Source of the DNA: Bombyx mori
Lineage: Eukaryota > Arthropoda > Insecta > Lepidoptera > Bombycidae
Direction: 5' to 3'
DNA: 64,000 bases
NCBI RefSeq assembly: GCF_030269925.1
Contig: NC_085130.1
Location: 8,568,501 to 8,632,500 of the forward strand
The position numbers and the translations under genes are program-made. Below, in pieces: positions 63,258 to 64,000 of this stretch (positions are counted from its first letter, which is position 1; the number at the start of each line of letters is the position of its first letter). Below the pieces are notes generated by a model. The model did no database searches and was not told the origin of the DNA. It saw nothing but the letters and a program-made list of their open reading frames with translations.

Positions 63258-63475
63258 TCATCATTCTTCTGGCCTTCTCCCAGTCACCTGGGGTCGGCGC
63301 AACATGTTTTCTCTTTCCATACTCTTCTATCATATATCATTTCTTCGCTCACTCCTTTCTTACCCATATCGTCTATCACGCAATCCATCCATTTCTTCTT
63401 AGGTCTACTTCTTCCACTATGTCCTTCCACATTCATAGTTAGCATTCTCTTACCAACCTCATTTTAATTTCGTCT
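63258..63475 (-). mobile_element. RTE-clade LINE, 5' truncated, 21-bp target duplication
   Basis: 63237-63257 (GATTTCTCTGCGTTAGTAAT...) recurs at 63476-63496 with one mismatch. On the minus strand the insert ends in an AATGATGAT-type tail, as RTE elements do. Confidence 0.82.
63284..63463 (-). CDS. RTE-clade ORF C-terminal fragment (about 59 codons)
   Basis: Minus strand, open to its natural-looking stop at 63284-63286: NEVGKRMLTMNVEGHSGR, RPKKKWMDCVIDDMGKKG, then SEEMIYDRRVWKEKTCCADP. G-R-x-R-P-K-K-x-W, D-D-M and D-R-x-x-W-K-x-K-T-C-C-A-D-P are diagnostic of the RTE C-terminus. No stop or shift, so this is a recent insertion, but with only the last 59 codons it has no catalytic domain. Confidence 0.78.
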   Translation of the reverse strand, partial: NEVGKRMLTMNVEGHSGRSRPKKKWMDCVIDDMGKKGVSEEMIYDRRVWKEKTCCADPR

Positions 63476-63665
63476 GATTTCTCTGCGTTACTAATACTGG
63501 AAATATACATCTAAGACAAGAACAACTCCCACCGTTCCCAGATGTCAGATTTCTTCAATACTTTCTTTGGAAGTAAAACGTAAGTTACCATGACAGAACG
63601 ATCAGGATTTACTAAAAGCTAAAATAATAAAGAGATGTGAAATTAGTAAGACGATATACATTTAT

Positions 63666-63756
63666 GTCCATGGGCGACGGTAACCACTCACCATCAGGTG
63701 GGCCGTATGTTCGTCTGCCTACAAGGGCAATAAAAAAAAAAAAAAAAAAAAAAAAT
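63666..63756 (+). mobile_element. LINE family L3, 3' tail only
   Basis: About 65 bp of L3 3' UTR (CCATGGGCGACGGTAACC, GGCCGTATGTTCGTCTGCC) and a long A run. Extreme 5' truncation. Confidence 0.82.
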
Positions 63757-63805
63757 GACGTAGTTTTTTCTCTGTAATTGACAAGAGATGCCCGAGCAAA
63801 AAAAT

Positions 63806-64000
63806 TGTGTGAAAGAAGTGAAACTTCTTTTGCGGTATGTAGTATTGTAGATTTCTTCGTTTTTCATCCATTAAATTTCTCTCGTAATAAGAAATGCTGT
63901 GTATGTGAAAAGACCAAGCTCGCTTTGTCCTTTCCTTCTCTCCACGGTCGAGTGATTCGCGAGACGCTGTCTATTTTCTCACGCTTGCTCTTCCTAAATT
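63806..64000. mobile_element. MITE-like family F1, partial at window edge
   Basis: GTGAAAGAAGTGAAACTTCTTTTGCGG and following sequence is the inverse of the right end of the copy at 61100-61812 (TGTAGTATTGT, TTTTTCATCC, GAAATGCTGTGTA). It continues out of the window. Confidence 0.65.

Overview
This window is repeat-dominated eukaryotic DNA from a silk moth, almost certainly Bombyx (mori or mandarina). The main evidence is about 30 pieces of the Bm1 SINE, whose full copies carry a tRNA-like head and an A-rich tail. They are accompanied by jockey-, R1- and RTE-type LINE remnants, a mariner, Helitrons with TC...CTAG ends, and solo LTRs. I found no convincing host protein-coding gene, no rRNA gene and no functional tRNA gene. 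The long open reading frames belong to retrotransposons; most short ones are chance or repeat-derived.

Layout. 1-2061 is the 3' part of a young jockey-clade retrotransposon cut by the window edge. 2.2-9.4 kb holds MITE-like elements, Bm1 pieces, LINE tails and an LTR with a hAT-type MITE inside it. 9.39-9.77 kb is a solo LTR. 9.90-11.54 kb is a 98-bp satellite array. 12-15.5 kb is Bm1 and LINE debris. 15.5-16.6 kb is a decayed mariner. 17-30 kb is Bm1, jockey tails, LINE tails and RTE or R1-like coding remnants. 30.3-32.0, 37.7-38.6, 45.2-45.8 and 47.0-48.3 kb hold Helitron-like elements. 32.9-33.9 kb is a solo LTR split by an unknown 638-bp insert. 34.8-35.7 kb is a compact non-coding LTR element (TRIM-like) inserted in a Bm1. 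36.4-36.96 kb is a tandem pair of MITE-like units. 41.0-42.3 kb holds two solo LTRs in opposite orientation. 48.6-50.0 kb is a 5'-truncated R1-clade LINE with a stop in its ORF.

The centrepiece is 51.18-60.14 kb. A full-length, apparently intact jockey-clade element (53078-58245; ORF1 gag-like protein, ORF2 endonuclease plus reverse transcriptase, poly(A) tail) sits exactly between two direct copies, identical by eye, of a 1,892-bp segment (51186-53077 and 58246-60137). This is either an exceptionally long target-site duplication made on insertion, a tandem duplication with the element at its junction, or an assembly error. The last 4 kb hold nested MITE, Helitron and jockey insertions, a Bm1, and an RTE tail with a 21-bp target duplication.

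The repeats can be dated against one another by nesting. For example, the solo LTR at 50862 was present before the 1.9-kb duplication, because its last 49 bp are copied at 58246.
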